Notes under the pieces: generated by a model | The model's input: the letters and a program-made list of their open reading frames with translations, nothing else | What the model was told of the DNA's origin: nothing | Database searches by the model: none | Shown: piece after piece, positions 10,815 to 23,360 of the stretch | Layout: every line of letters begins with the position of its first letter | Position numbering within the stretch: the stretch's first letter is position 1 | Translations under genes and position numbers: made by a program | From: Diphasiastrum complanatum | Lineage: Eukaryota > Streptophyta > Lycopodiopsida > Lycopodiales > Lycopodiaceae | Assembly (NCBI GenBank): GCA_029204225.1 | Contig: MU831832.1 | Location: 38,141 to 102,140 of the forward strand | Reading direction: 5' to 3' | DNA length: 64,000 nt

Positions 10815-11880
10815 TAGCATAGTTTTTGCCAATAGAACTTTGATCCATCATAAGAATGATCTTCTTCCTAAGAATAGATCTCCTTTCAATGATCATGTAA
10901 TGCTCAAAATAGAAACAACCATAATTGATATAGAGAATAGTGTCCACTTGGGATGCTTCACTATTTCTTACATCAATTTTACATGTAAAAATGTGACTAG
11001 AACATGAAGAATCAAATAGAATGTAAATGAAATGATTCCACCATGCTTCCAACTCTGAACTCTCTGGAAAAATACAGCAAACAAACAATAAATGTGAGTG
11101 ATCAACTTTTGCTTGCATGTCTCCTCCTTCTTTGTCCTTTGTTGCCATGTATCCACCATGATACTCCATGAATGAGCCTCCATCTTCATCTTGCCACAAG
11201 ATACCATCAAACCTTAGAAATCCATGAGTAGGTGAGTACATTAATGATGAAAATCCAGCACCACATGACTCCATAAACCAGGTAGGTTGCACTAGTCCAT
11301 CTTCAAGATCTACTTGACACAAGAAAATGACCATGAATTCACCAAAAATTGACAATCTCCAAGTATTGGCACCAAGTAGCTCAACACTTGCGAACTTAGC
11401 CATGGATGAGTGACATAATGAACCTCCAATAGCTTCATTTCCATCAGCAAAATCAGCCAAGAATGCTAGTACAAATCCAACATCAAAACAATGCTCACCA
11501 ATGTAGCTAGTTTTACCATATCTTGACAATTTGCACACATCCACATGAAATTGCTCAAACATGAGATAGAAAAAGTAAAGTAAACTTGAACAACACTTCC
11601 TTGATGCTCCTTTGACCTTACTTGAGTCTTCAATATTCTGCAAAAATAGATCCATAACACCTTTGCCAATTAGCTCTCCTTTGATACTCTTGACTAGCTC
11701 CAAATTGCCACCTTCCCTTTTGACTAGTTGAAGCGCTTTGAGATCAACCTCTTGATCTTCAACTTGACCATCAAAGTCATTGAACAAACTTTGTTTTCCA
11801 GATCCATTACTTGATTTTACAGCAAGATAACATCCGTCCACTTGCATAGCTCCATGTACACAAGAAGATCCTCCAAAAGA
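10815..11880 (-). other. Unrecognised module in the position of Copia reverse transcriptase
   Basis: Between the RT N-terminal stub (EEEWIQAMDLEYQALMKSET) and RNase H (HWKLGKRVL) lie about 1.07 kb that stay open in the integrase frame for about 360 codons. It has no RT motif: no QMDV, YGLKQ or YVDD. Landmarks are GGSSCVHGAMQVDG, NGSGKQSLFNDF, GGNLELVKSI, HCFDVGFVLAFL, GILWQDEDGGSF and KIDVRNSEASQVD. I cannot assign it to a family. A related copy is at 48340-49127. With stops at 3 in 64 codons, 360 open codons are improbable by chance, though this does not prove the module encodes a protein in this frame. A captured host-gene fragment is the simplest inference. Confidence 0.75.
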
Positions 11881-13491
11881 TGTTTCACTCTTCATAAGAG
11901 CTTGATACTCAAGATCCATTGCTTGGATCCACTCCTCTTCTTTCCTTGCCTGATCTACACCTGTAGGCTCATCCAAAGAGGTTAGAAAAGCAACATAATT
12001 TCCAAAAACTACTTGCTTACCCTTTTGATCATATGTGAGCCTTGAAGGTACTTGTATTTCTCTTGATGTTCTCCTTGGCTTTTGACTTGATGAAGGTCCA
12101 TCATCACCACCATCCAAAGTAGGATCCTTCTCATCAACATCAAGAATGTTAGATCCATCTACTTTACCATCAATCATGCTTGAAGACACCTTTGGAATGT
12201 TTCCCTCATCAAAAATGACATCTCTACCAACAATCACTTTGTTAGTAGAAGGAATGTAAACCTTGTAGGCTTTACTCACCTCACTATATCCAACAAAAAT
12301 ACCTCTTCTTGAAGATGGATCCTCCTTGGTCCTATCATCAAGAGTAATGCTGACATAGCATGTGCATCCAAAGGTTCTTAGAAAGTTGACACTCGGCCTC
12401 CTCGTGAATAGCATCTCAAAAGGTGTCCTTCCATCCAAAATAGCACTCGACCACCTATTGCACAAGAAATTGGCACACAACAAAGCTTGATCCCAAAATA
12501 GTTTGTCAAGATTGGCACTTAACCTCATAGCTTTAGCCCTTTCACATAAAGTTCTATTCTTCCTTTCAGCCACTCCATTTTGTTGTGGGGTCCTTGATAT
12601 TGTATACTCCCTCTTGATCCCATGCTCATCACAAAAGGCCTTGAACTTGTTAGATATGTACTCACCACCATTGTTTCCTCTCAAGCACTTGATCTTTGTG
12701 GAAAATTGGTTCTCCCTTGCATTCTTGAACTTGACAAAGACATCATACACTTCATCCTTGCTCTTTAGTAGATAGATCCAACAAAATCTACTAAAATCAT
12801 CAATGAATGTTACATACATCTTAGCTCTACTATTGCTAATTGTAGTAAATCCATGAATATCCGAATGTACAAGTTGAAAAGGCTTTGTACATCTAGAAAT
12901 AGATCTAGTATAAGGTAGTCTATGTGACTTAGACAAAGCACAAGACTCACAAACATGCTTGTCATTACTTAAGGAACTTGGAAGACCAATCACAACCTTC
13001 TTCCTTGCCGTTACCTCCAATGACTTGAAGTTGAGGTGCCCCATCCTTTTGTGCCAAACCTCTTGAATAGAAATTTGCTCCCTTGCAACACATCCACTTT
13101 GGTTAGCAATAACACAAGCATCAAGTTTGAACAACTTCCCTTGCCTTTTACCTTTTCCAATCAAGACATCCTTCCTTTTGATCAAACAAGCATCTCCATC
13201 AAACTCCACCTTGAGGCCCTTACTTAGCATTTGACTCACACTAAGCAAATTCTTGGTAATAGATGGAATAAACAAGACATCCTCCAAATGAAGATTCCTA
13301 TCTGTAGAGAGAGAAATACGAATTGTGCCAATCCCTTTGATTGCACACTCACCATCATTGGCCATGTAGATCACCCTCTTGTCATCTCCATATGCCAACA
13401 AAGAAGTGAAGTATTCTTTGTGAAAGGTCATGTGTGAACTTGCTCCACTATCAATCCACCAAGGATCTAGATCTCCATCATTAGCAAGCAT
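11880..13491 (-). pseudogene. Copia protease-integrase region and RT stub
   Basis: Domains in order: protease WWIDSGASSHM (residues 11-21), GAG-pre-integrase VWHKRMGHLNF (145-155) with a CESC pair (181-184), integrase core from VHSDIHG (D211), and the C-terminal GKQ region. The second catalytic position reads RGNNGGEY instead of the usual R-S-D-N-G-G-E-Y, so Asp is Asn (residue 273). Glu309 in PQQNGVAER is kept. Only about 20 residues of RT remain (to residue 537) before the foreign module begins. The frame starts at 13491 after two small shifts relative to gag, so a single polyprotein is not made. Confidence 0.9.
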
Positions 13492-13494
13492 ACA

Positions 13495-14355
13495 TCACAA
13501 AAGCATCATCATTTGCATCTTGCACATCCAAACCATCTTCATCAAGAGTAAGATTACCTTGCTTGTCTCTTGATCTCTCTTCTTCTTGTAGCACTCACTT
13601 GCAAAGTGTCCTTTGATGCCACAATAGAAGCACTTGAGCTTTGATCTATCCTTCTTTTTGCCACTTGAAGAAGCATCCACTTGATCTTGCCCTTTAGACC
13701 ACTTGCTTTTGGTTTTTCCCTTGAATTTGCCCTTTGTGAACATAGCATCCTCTTGAAGTGTCGATGTAGATCCACCTCTTGCTTGAAGCCTATATTCCTC
13801 ATTGATCAAGATCTCTTGAAGATCCATCAAACTTGGCAAAGTCTTTTGAATAGCAATACTTTGAACAATGTTAGCATGAGCATCCAACAAGCCATTAAGA
13901 ATCACTTGAATAAGCCCTCCTTCCTTAATGCTTTCATCTATGCAAGCTAACTCATCATTCAATGCTTTCATTCTCAAAACAAAAGTACTTGGACTTTCTT
14001 CATTCTTTTGCAAACAAGAAAAGATTTGCCTTCTTAGAGTCAACACTCTAGAAGTAGACTTGGATTCATAAAGCTTCTTCAATGAATTCCAAGCTTCCAA
14101 AGATGATGTGCACTTACCAACTTCCTTGAGAAGTTCATTGGTAACATTCATCTTTATCATGTGTAGAGCCTTCTTGGCCCTCTTGTCATACCTCAATTGA
14201 TCTTGTTGTGTTGCTGGTCTCTCCTCCAAACCTACAACAATATCCAAAACATCATTCATCTCAAGAAGTGACTCCATCCTCACTTTCCATAATGAATAGT
14301 TACTTGAGGTAAGCCTATCATTGGCTTCCAACATGACTCCAATTGAGGTTGCCAT
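13495..14355 (-). CDS. Copia gag (UBN2-type) with zinc knuckle
   Basis: A 286-residue frame starting MATSIGVMLEANDRLTSSNY, with the typical Copia gag opening (SNYSLWKVRMESLL) and the central SLKKLYESKSTSRVLTLRR block. A CX2CX4HX4C knuckle (CFYCGIKGHFASEC) lies near the C-terminus. Its last 25 or so residues are out of frame: one frame over, the expected linker (QGNLTLDEDGLDVQDAN) leads towards protease. Gag packages element RNA into virus-like particles. This copy could still do so. Confidence 0.88.
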   Translation of the reverse strand: MATSIGVMLEANDRLTSSNYSLWKVRMESLLEMNDVLDIVVGLEERPATQQDQLRYDKRAKKALHMIKMNVTNELLKEVGKCTSSLEAWNSLKKLYESKSTSRVLTLRRQIFSCLQKNEESPSTFVLRMKALNDELACIDESIKEGGLIQVILNGLLDAHANIVQSIAIQKTLPSLMDLQEILINEEYRLQARGGSTSTLQEDAMFTKGKFKGKTKSKWSKGQDQVDASSSGKKKDRSKLKCFYCGIKGHFASECYKKKRDQETSKVILLLMKMVWMCKMQMMMLL

Positions 14356-14941
14356 GTAGCAATGACCTGATCTTATCTTTCAACCTACTTCAATGCACAA
14401 AGCACTCCTTTGAACAACAACAAATGCTTTCAAAAAAAATCACCAAGATTTGAAACTATCTCACAAATTCTCTTCTAGCACTTATCCAAGCAAATCAACA
14501 CATAGAATCATGGAATCTTGATCAACCTATGATCTATCCTCAATCTAATGACTTTTGCCACTTCCTAAGATTGAAACACACTCAAATGAAGTCCAGCAAC
14601 CTCACTATCTAGAGATCCAATCAAAATTAGGGTTTTGACAAAATCAAAAAAATTGACTATTCCAAATCTACATGCAAATGCTGAAAATTTGATATGCAAT
14701 CTATAAGCAACCACTTAGGTTGAACCAATGATCCAAAAATCAGCCAAATCCAGCATGTGAATTCAAAAATCGGAATTAAACAAGTATATTGACCTATTTA
14801 GTGTTTTGATCTACAAAAGATCCAATCTACAAAAGCAAAAAATCCGATTTTGGTGTAGAATCCTCTCTAGCATGCTCTAGACTTGATATCTTCACCAAAT
14901 CATTGATAGATCTGATTTCCTCCTTCATAACCTGAAACACA
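14356..14941 (-). other. Copia 5' leader
   Basis: About 590 bp between the primer site and the gag ATG. AT-rich, no ORF of note. Such untranslated leaders usually carry the packaging signal. Nothing specific is visible here. Confidence 0.6.
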
Positions 14942-14954
14942 AGCTCTGATACCA
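14942..14954 (-). other. Copia primer-binding site (initiator tRNA-Met)
   Basis: Minus-strand TGGTATCAGAGCT starts at the base next to the 5' LTR. It is the classic plant Copia site complementary to the 3' end of initiator tRNA-Met. Confidence 0.95.
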
Positions 14955-15605
14955 TGTGAAAGATTTCAGATCCTTTAGATCCAATGTACTTGAATGATCT
15001 TTGGTTAGAAAGAGAAATACACTACCAATTTCACCAATGTAGAAAAAACCAGCATCTACACACAATTTGAGATGCAAACACTAATAGAACTTGATCAAAC
15101 TTGAATGAAATGATTATGTACTATTATTGTCCGTACAAAACCAGCAAGCTACTGTATTTCACACGTGTGGATCCAAAAATAACAAATATAGATCATTCTA
15201 CACATAGAATTGCAAGCAATCACCAAGATAGTGCACCAATGGATAGTAGAACCCAAGAGAACCATGTATAAGCATGAAATGAGATAGAGAAGAGAGAAGA
15301 TGAATCTCTCCACGAGTTACATCCTTTTATAGCAGGTCCAAACCCTATTTGGCCACTTGGCTTTCCCACCAAAATGCTAACCCTACCTATTTTGGGTCTA
15401 GATTCAATGTACCCAACTTATTCAAATTGAATCTACTCAAACTCACATTCTATCTTTCCCACACTTTCAAAAAGTGTTTATTCAAATGAAATGTAGACTA
15501 ATGAACTTTGGAAAGTCAACCTCTAAGTCTAAAACAAGTTTTGGCCTCAATATGCCAAATATGGAAATATTGCAAAATGTGATGAAACTAGTTGAATCTT
15601 TCACA
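14955..15605 (-). repeat. 5' LTR of the Copia element
   Basis: Full-length partner of 9581-10230, one base longer, with about 14 substitutions by eye. It is followed by the GAGAC duplication at 15606-15610. Confidence 0.95.
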
Positions 15606-15870
15606 GAGACTTCCAACCTTTGAAAATCTACACAAGATCTTGTTACAGGAGGAACAATGGTGAGAAGTGATGAGGCTTCCATGGTACATAAGTATGCCAT
15701 CGAGTGTGTGGATCGGTCACTACGTGACATATTGGGTATTGAAATTCCATTTGGAGGGAGTTCCGATCATTTTTTTTGGTGATTTCTGTCAGGTGCTCCT
15801 GGTTGTACGACAAGGCAATCGTGCACATATTGTGAGACCTTCATTGAAGTGCTCGCATTTGTGAAAATAT
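15606..15870 (+). pseudogene. PIF1/Helitron-type helicase fragment
   Basis: Plus-strand conceptual translation gives SDEASMVHKYAIECVDRSLRDILGIEIPFGG (about 15667-15760), then, after a one-base shift, VPIIFFGDFCQVLLVVRQGNRAHIV. This matches the Walker-B region (DEAPM..) and the following GGDFRQVLPVV motif of PIF1-like helicases as found in plant Helitrons. The Walker-B Pro is Ser, and GGDFRQ is FGDFCQ. The Copia element sits immediately upstream. The fragment is non-functional. Confidence 0.75.
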
Positions 15871-15939
15871 ATGGAGATGCACAAGCTGCCATTGAACATG
15901 CACGTTATGGGTGTGAGAAATTGTCAGCTAGTTTGATCT

Positions 15940-16160
15940 TTTCTGTTTGGCAATTGAGGCCAATTTGCATTTTTAGACTTAGAGATATATATTTCAAAGT
16001 TATATTAGTCTAAACGTTTTTGAATTACCACTTTTGGAAAGTGAGGAAAAGTAAGTAGGCGAGTTTGGACCCATTCAAATTTGAATGATTGGTACATTGA
16101 ATCTAGTCCATATTATGAGTAGGGTTTCGGATCTAGAAGTTTCTATAGAGGGAAGCCACA
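15940..16160 (+). repeat. Degenerate LTR piece related to the 9.6-15.6 kb Copia, opposite orientation
   Basis: Plus-strand blocks TTTTTAGACTTAGAGATATA, ATTAGTCTAAA, CACTTTTGGAAAGTG, GCGAGTTTGGA, GGTACATTGAATCTAG and GTAGGGTTTCGG occur in the same order as in the reverse complement of the Copia LTR. Identity is low to moderate, so this is an older relative. Confidence 0.55.
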
Positions 16161-16419
16161 TTGTAGAAGTTCATTTGTTGATGGAATTGCTCAATCAATT
16201 GAGTACAGAGTAAGGTGACTCTCAGTCAGTGATGGCCAACCAGTAGTCGCTATCAGATAGCGATGGTCAGTCAAAAAAGAGTTTCATTAATGGCTTGCTA
16301 ATTTGAAGAAACATGCACTCATGTTTGTCATAGAATAAGTACACATATCTTGCATAGGAGTGCGATGAAGTGTCCTATAGAAATGCGCTTGAGTTTCCTT
16401 GGATGGTAGTTAGAAATCA

Positions 16420-16859
16420 GAGTTAATCTAATATACATTTTATGTAAGCTCTAAATGTGATATTGTAATTAGTGTACAGTTAATTAGATTTGTTGTATTC
16501 AGGTGTATTCGGGATGTGACCCGTTAGGATATATTGATCGAGCACTGATCCCGTAGATGGCTACTTGGGTTAGCCGGGTAGCCACACATAGGAAGAATTA
16601 GCTTGTACATAATTTTATACAGTGTATGCTATACTCGAGGGCATGTCTCGAGTTTGTCGGTCGAATGTGGCCATATCAGGCCCGACCTTAGTTTGACAAG
16701 TGGTAGGCCAATTTTAGGACACCTACCTTTTCATGCAGTTTGTGAATACTCTATATGTACAATGTTTTTTTGTAATCTATTAACTTTTGTTGATAAGGAG
16801 TGGCTATGGTGATTGTGTGATGTGATCTGCATACTGCACTAGATTCTATCGGAATTTCA
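16420..16859 (+). repeat. Copia-type 5' LTR (left limit approximate)
   Basis: It ends GGAATTTCA at 16859, four bases before a perfect primer site. Its last ~155 bp (from about 16705) recur at about 18746-18920. Blocks such as GTGAATACTCTATATGTACA also resemble the LTR at 43617-43890. I cannot fix the left edge by eye. Confidence 0.55.
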
Positions 16860-16862
16860 ACT

Positions 16863-16874
16863 TGGTATCAGAGC
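16863..16874 (+). other. Copia primer-binding site
   Basis: TGGTATCAGAGC, complementary to initiator tRNA-Met, lies just after the LTR end in the context AACTTGGTATCAGAGC. Confidence 0.85.
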
Positions 16875-18740
16875 GTCAGGGTGTTGCAGGTATGCAGGAT
16901 CCGGTGGAGCTATGGGATAGCATCTTTCACCAGGAGAAATAGCACTCAGAGCGTCTTAGGAGAGAGGACTCCATACAAGGTATCGGCAATCCGGATGGCT
17001 AGAGAAAGCAAAGTTCCCTCGATCGAAGCTTTGAGGAAGATCAGAACGATCGTCGTAGGTGGATTTCGGGGAGAATTCACGGAAAAACTTGTAGTTTTGG
17101 TGGTTTCGAGGAAGTCATTGATGGTGGCTTCATAATTCATTGTGTGGATAGTCGTTTGGTGCAACGGGGCTTGCATGAGAATGCAAAGAGCGGTGATGGA
17201 GAGCCATAGAAATTTACAAGAGCAGATTGGGTGGAAATCTGAGAAAATTGCAAAATTTTCAGATTCTATGAGCTATTGAAGACTTTCTCAGAAAAGCGGA
17301 TCTTTAGCGGACAATTGGACACCAATCGAATAGCTGTAAATTTGATCACTGAGCTAAAGGAAGGGCGACTCAGTCAGATGATGATCTGCAAGAGAAACCA
17401 TAGGAAATTGTGGTGTAAAAAGCCCAAAGGTCCTCTCTTTCTCACAGCTAGGGTTTAAAGATGAAAAATCATGGATCTCTCTCTCCACATAACTATTTCT
17501 GGAACTATAAAAGTCCAGTGGAGGGCGCCCTGATGAGAGGATGGACATTGGCGGCCGTGGAGCAGACATAAAGAGGTCGTGAGAGAACCAAGTGGGTTTT
17601 CAAACCCCATTCAAGCAACCATACTTGGAAAACCTGGAGGAGGAAGTAGAGGTGAAGGAAGGAGAGCCGTGGAGGAGGCGCAGGCCTCGCGCGCATCCTA
17701 CGAGAGGGAGGCCATAGCGTCTTGAGGAGCACAACGGCCGAAAGAGTTTGGATAAGTGCACAGATGGGTGTAGGGCCATTGGATCTGGATCCATGGAGAT
17801 CCACGGTCAGGATGTGATGCTTGGGGAGCAATATGGACTGCAGGATCAAGAGCCACCATTGGGATGCAAGTAAAGGGCCATGAAGGGCCAGAATGAAGTT
17901 TCTTCATTAAAAATTCTCAATGAGAAAGGCATTGAAGGGACTCAAAGTCCAGAATGGACTTCACTTCCTTAAAAATCTTCATTATGAAGAATCAGTTCAA
18001 TTTTGCAAGGCATATTGGTTTTGGGCCTAACCTTGGCTAGAGGGCACCTTTTTTGGCCATCCTTGGGCCAAAATAAACCCTGAAACTAGCTGCTCAGAGC
18101 CAGCGGATAGAGCAACGTCACAGAGCAGGGAAAAACATGTTTTGAGGTGTTTTCATCACCATTCTACTGAGCAGAGTGCTGGTGACCTAGTGATGGGCTA
18201 CATTCGCTATTTGGGTACCGTAGGGCCAAATTTGGGGCAATCTTTTGGCTTGTGAAACCTGCTACAAGGTGGTACAATGAGGCATTATTACTTCAAAATC
18301 ATTATTACTTACTCTTGATAGGGTAACAGGGTGTTTGGAAGCGGTAAATGTAGTATGGGGGCAAATGGTAGCAGAATTGTGTGGAGAAAGCTAGTTTTGG
18401 CGATGAAAGTGCAGTTTGGCGGCGTGACTACTCATCATTGGCGACAATTTTGAGAGGGCAAGCATCACAGGTGAGAGGTAGGCATGGTATGCTGGTTACA
18501 AGTGAAAAATTCTTGTGATCAGGTTCAACTCTTGGGGTTAGAACCGACCAACGTCAGGTGGCATTTTGGGGGAACGCTCTCACAGGCATGATCGACAATA
18601 GTATTGTCGAATCAAGTGATAGCTTCATTGACGCACGCATCTGTAGCTTGGAAATTTTTTGTTCAGAGGGAAATATGGGCTAGCTTGGAGGTACACACAT
18701 TTTGGCAGTGACGGGTGATGGAAGTGCGAGGTGGTGCCTA
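16875..18740 (+). mobile_element. Internal region of a coding-less Copia derivative
   Basis: About 1.9 kb between two LTR copies with no gag or pol motif. Stretches (GCTAGGGTTT, GTGGGCGCCCTG/GAGGGCGCCCTG, GGCGGCCG, CACCATTC) recur in the same order in the 40.4-41.46 kb leader of the Copia on the same strand. It therefore looks like a family with a long GC-richer leader that has lost its whole coding region, a LARD- or TRIM-like non-autonomous derivative. This is inference; the element boundaries are approximate. Confidence 0.5.
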
Positions 18741-18920
18741 TTGGAGGCCAGTTTTAAGACACCTGCCTTTTCATGCAATTTGTGAATACTCTATATGTAC
18801 AGTGTTTCTTTGTAATTTATTAACTTTTGTTGTGCCATCTTTGAGAGCTTATGAGGAGTGGCTACAATGATTGTTTGATGTGATCTTTATATTGCACTAG
18901 ATTCTATCGGAATTTCAACT
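18741..18920 (+). repeat. Second LTR copy of the coding-less element
   Basis: Repeats the block from GGCCAGTTTTAAGACACCTG to TCTATCGGAATTTCA with about 85-90 percent match to 16705-16859. It carries a ~24-bp insertion (around TGCCATCTTTGAGAGC). Upstream LTR sequence is missing or too divergent. Confidence 0.6.
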
Positions 18921-21217
18921 ATGGTTGCAGGATTTTTGATTCAAAAATGCGACGGATCTCTGCTACAACATCGGCTCCCTAATTGGTAGTAGAAAGCGCG
19001 ATAAGATCTATTATGGAAATGCGCTAAGGTCTCATCTGGAAATGTGCTCGAGTCTCTTCTGAAAGTGCGCCCAGATCTCTTCTAAAAAATGCGCTCAAGT
19101 CTTTTCTCAACCATTTTCCTTATTCCACCACCTCAGTCGGGCCATTAAAGTGCCATTTTCATCTCGCGCTTCAAAACGAGTGATAAGAATTCAAGATCAG
19201 CCGAAGTTCCTGAGACTTAGGAGTAGTCTTTGATGGAAGTGCATGCAAACTTTTAGTCCAAGAGAAATAAGGCTCACTTTGTAGTGTGTGAGGTGGGTTA
19301 GATTAGGTGAAGGTAGGTGGCTTAAGATTTTTAGATTTGGCCTTTAATCTTAATTTTTATTGTCTCAAGCTAGGATTACATCCCAAGTGCAAAACATTCT
19401 AGGGTAGAGAGTTATATGCCCATCTTATCTTGTGTAATTTTCTTCAATTCCTAGGCTCTCTTTTTTTTTTCTAGAGGTTGCCCATCCTCAGTCATAGTGG
19501 AATGTGACCAAAAGGGTGATCAGTCCTTCGGTCTCTTCTTCAATTTTTTAGAGACTCGATTGAGCCTTCTTTATAGACTCGATTGAGCCTTCTTTATAGA
19601 CTTCGTAAAAAGCCTTCTTGGTTACTATCTTTAAGCTTAGAAAGCTTCTAGTTTTGATTCTTGCTCTTCGGGCACTTTCTCGAGTACCTGCACATACCCT
19701 TCAATGAAAGGTTAGTCCTTAAGCCCAGAGGGCTTCTTATTCTTATTTTTGATTCTTCAGGTACATTTGTGAGTAGTTGCACATCCCTTCAAAGAAAAGT
19801 TAGTGTTCATAATACCATCAAATATGATTTTCTTAGTTCTACAGATATCAATGCTTGTTACTCAATTCATAAACTCCTGCAATATTGCAAAAGAATATAA
19901 TTTCATATTATCAAAGTCTATAAGGAGTTTAAAGCTGGGAAACTCTTTATTTCTTTGGGGCAATTTGTATCTGCAAATTACAATTGGTCAAACTTTTGAT
20001 GTTTAGAAAGATGGGTCCCTATTTTCACATGATGCAAGTGAGATTCTAAACTCCTTTACTCATAAAATGAACAACTCCTCAAAAGAATGGATTCACAAAA
20101 TACTTTGTCTTTTTCTAGTAGTTTGAAAATTTCTTTTGCCATGATGTAAGTGTGCTAGAGGATCTCCAAAAGTATATCTTATGCATATATTAGAATCATA
20201 CTTTAGTTGAAGGCTACCCACTCATAAAATCAATTGTACAAGACATTTAGGCTCCCTTCAATATTGTTGTCCACACTGAAAAAAAAGAAATTTCTTGAAT
20301 TTGAATTCTTTTCCTTCTCAAACAATGCACTTAAATTTTGAGGCTAGGACAACAACTCTTCAAGTTTATATGCACATCCCCTTCATGATTATCAAACTTG
20401 AATAGTTCATGTCATTGCAGTCGTGCTTCCTTCATGACTTTAATGGTGGTGGAGAGCCAGAGCTTTAGTGGACTTACTAGAGGTAGAGCTTCTATTTCAG
20501 CCATTGTAATGACACTACATTCTTTACATGGAAAGCTCTAGTCCATGGCACAAATATCTTGAGTCGACCCTTCCCATGCCCTATGCCTAGAAGTTTAGAT
20601 GCACGATCTCTTATGATCTCTTGAAAAATATGAGCAACATGGGGGACATAAAGAGATTATGTAGCTTCTCTCATTCCATTAAGTAGCTCCATAGAGAGAA
20701 CATTCACTCTTTCCTACAATCACATGCTTCTTGTTTGTTGTTTATAAATATTGTAAAGCACTGACCCAAATGTGACTTATTTTCATTGCAACAAATATAA
20801 AAGGTTTAGTGTAAACCAATTCATATATGGCCCCCTAGAGATGGTGCAATTTACAGCCTAGGTTGTTATTCCCTACATAAGTCTACAAAAGCTTGCATCC
20901 AAAGGAGCTATTCCTAGGAGCGTGGTTTATAGAAGAGAGATCCAACATGATCAAGTTGTAGCCCACAAGATCTATAGCCCACATAAGCTTGTAGCCCTAT
21001 AAAAAATAATAAATATTATTATCATTTCTTCTTTCGTGAGATAGAGATGTAAACACCCTAAATTTGAAAAACTACTAAAATGATGGCTAAAATTAAAAAT
21101 GAATGTAATGCCTACTTTATCAAATGTAAACAAGAAGATTTAGCTTGGAAGACTAAACATAGTCACACTCAAAATAGTATGAAAGCTATTCAAGGGGAGC
21201 AGCCCACATGATAATCC
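18921..21217. other. No gene seen
   Basis: Short unrelated ORFs only. A 23-26-bp tandem duplication (GACTCGATTGAGCCTTCTTT) is visible around 19555-19605. No domain, LTR end or RNA gene recognised. Confidence 0.5.
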
Positions 21218-22885
<1,668 letters not shown>

Positions 22886-22889
22886 AGAT

Positions 22890-22970
22890 AGAACCACCAG
22901 TTGGCAAGAAACCCATTGGTTGCAAATGGGTATATAGAACTAAGTACCATGCAGATGGAAGCATAGCAAA
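22890..22970 (+). pseudogene. 81-bp patch of Copia reverse transcriptase
   Basis: Encodes EPPVGKKPIGCKWVYRTKYH and continues ADGSIAK. It differs from 42134-42214, inside the Copia RT on the same strand, at only three bases. Similarity stops sharply on both sides. Confidence 0.85.
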
Positions 22971-23360
22971 AATACCATTTATGCAAAGACTCATCGAAGT
23001 AGTATTTTGTGTACAACATAGCTTTTCTTGATTACTCCATTGGAATAACAACTTGCCCCTTACAAATTGTGAGGACCAAAAGACAATGTACAGAGAAATC
23101 AACTACGTATAAAACCTTGATGGAAACCCATAAATTATGATGCCAAAATCATAAATCATTAATTAAAAATCATAACTCTATGAGTGCATACTTAAAAGAA
23201 GAGTATTAGCTTGTGCTTGGGCAATGATGGAACCTCGGAAAGATGTAGAGTAGGGTGGCACCATTTAATGCCCAAAACTAATTTTCGAAACGATAGCAAT
23301 GAAATCATGGACTACGATGGTTGCATTGGAAAGCAATGCATCCATTGTCTTTTCACATCA

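Larger units (their letters stand above)
9581..15605 (-). mobile_element. Full-structure Ty1/Copia retrotransposon lacking reverse transcriptase
   Basis: The 6025-bp element has matching LTRs (650 and 651 bp), a GAGAC target duplication, a tRNA-iMet primer site next to the right LTR and a purine tract next to the left LTR. Its minus-strand order is gag, protease, integrase, a foreign module, RNase H. The LTRs differ at roughly 14 sites by eye (about 2 percent), so insertion was recent. It cannot be autonomous: the RT is missing, the integrase has lost a catalytic Asp and the gag-pol frame is broken. It must have been copied using enzymes from a relative. Confidence 0.93.

Noticed and set aside
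12503-13437. Plus-strand ORFs of 60-90 codons
   Set aside because: Shadows of the minus-strand Copia integrase frame, no independent motif.
13554-13802. Minus-strand 82-codon ORF overlapping gag
   Set aside because: Out-of-frame reading of gag; its composition follows the gag codons.
16603-16812. 69-codon plus-strand ORF in the LTR
   Set aside because: Within LTR sequence, no domain, not repeated in the second LTR copy.
17505-17907. Minus-strand ORFs of 60-114 codons with Pro/Ser-rich translation
   Set aside because: Lie in a GC-richer leader that is shared with another Copia and has no conserved protein motif; openness follows composition.
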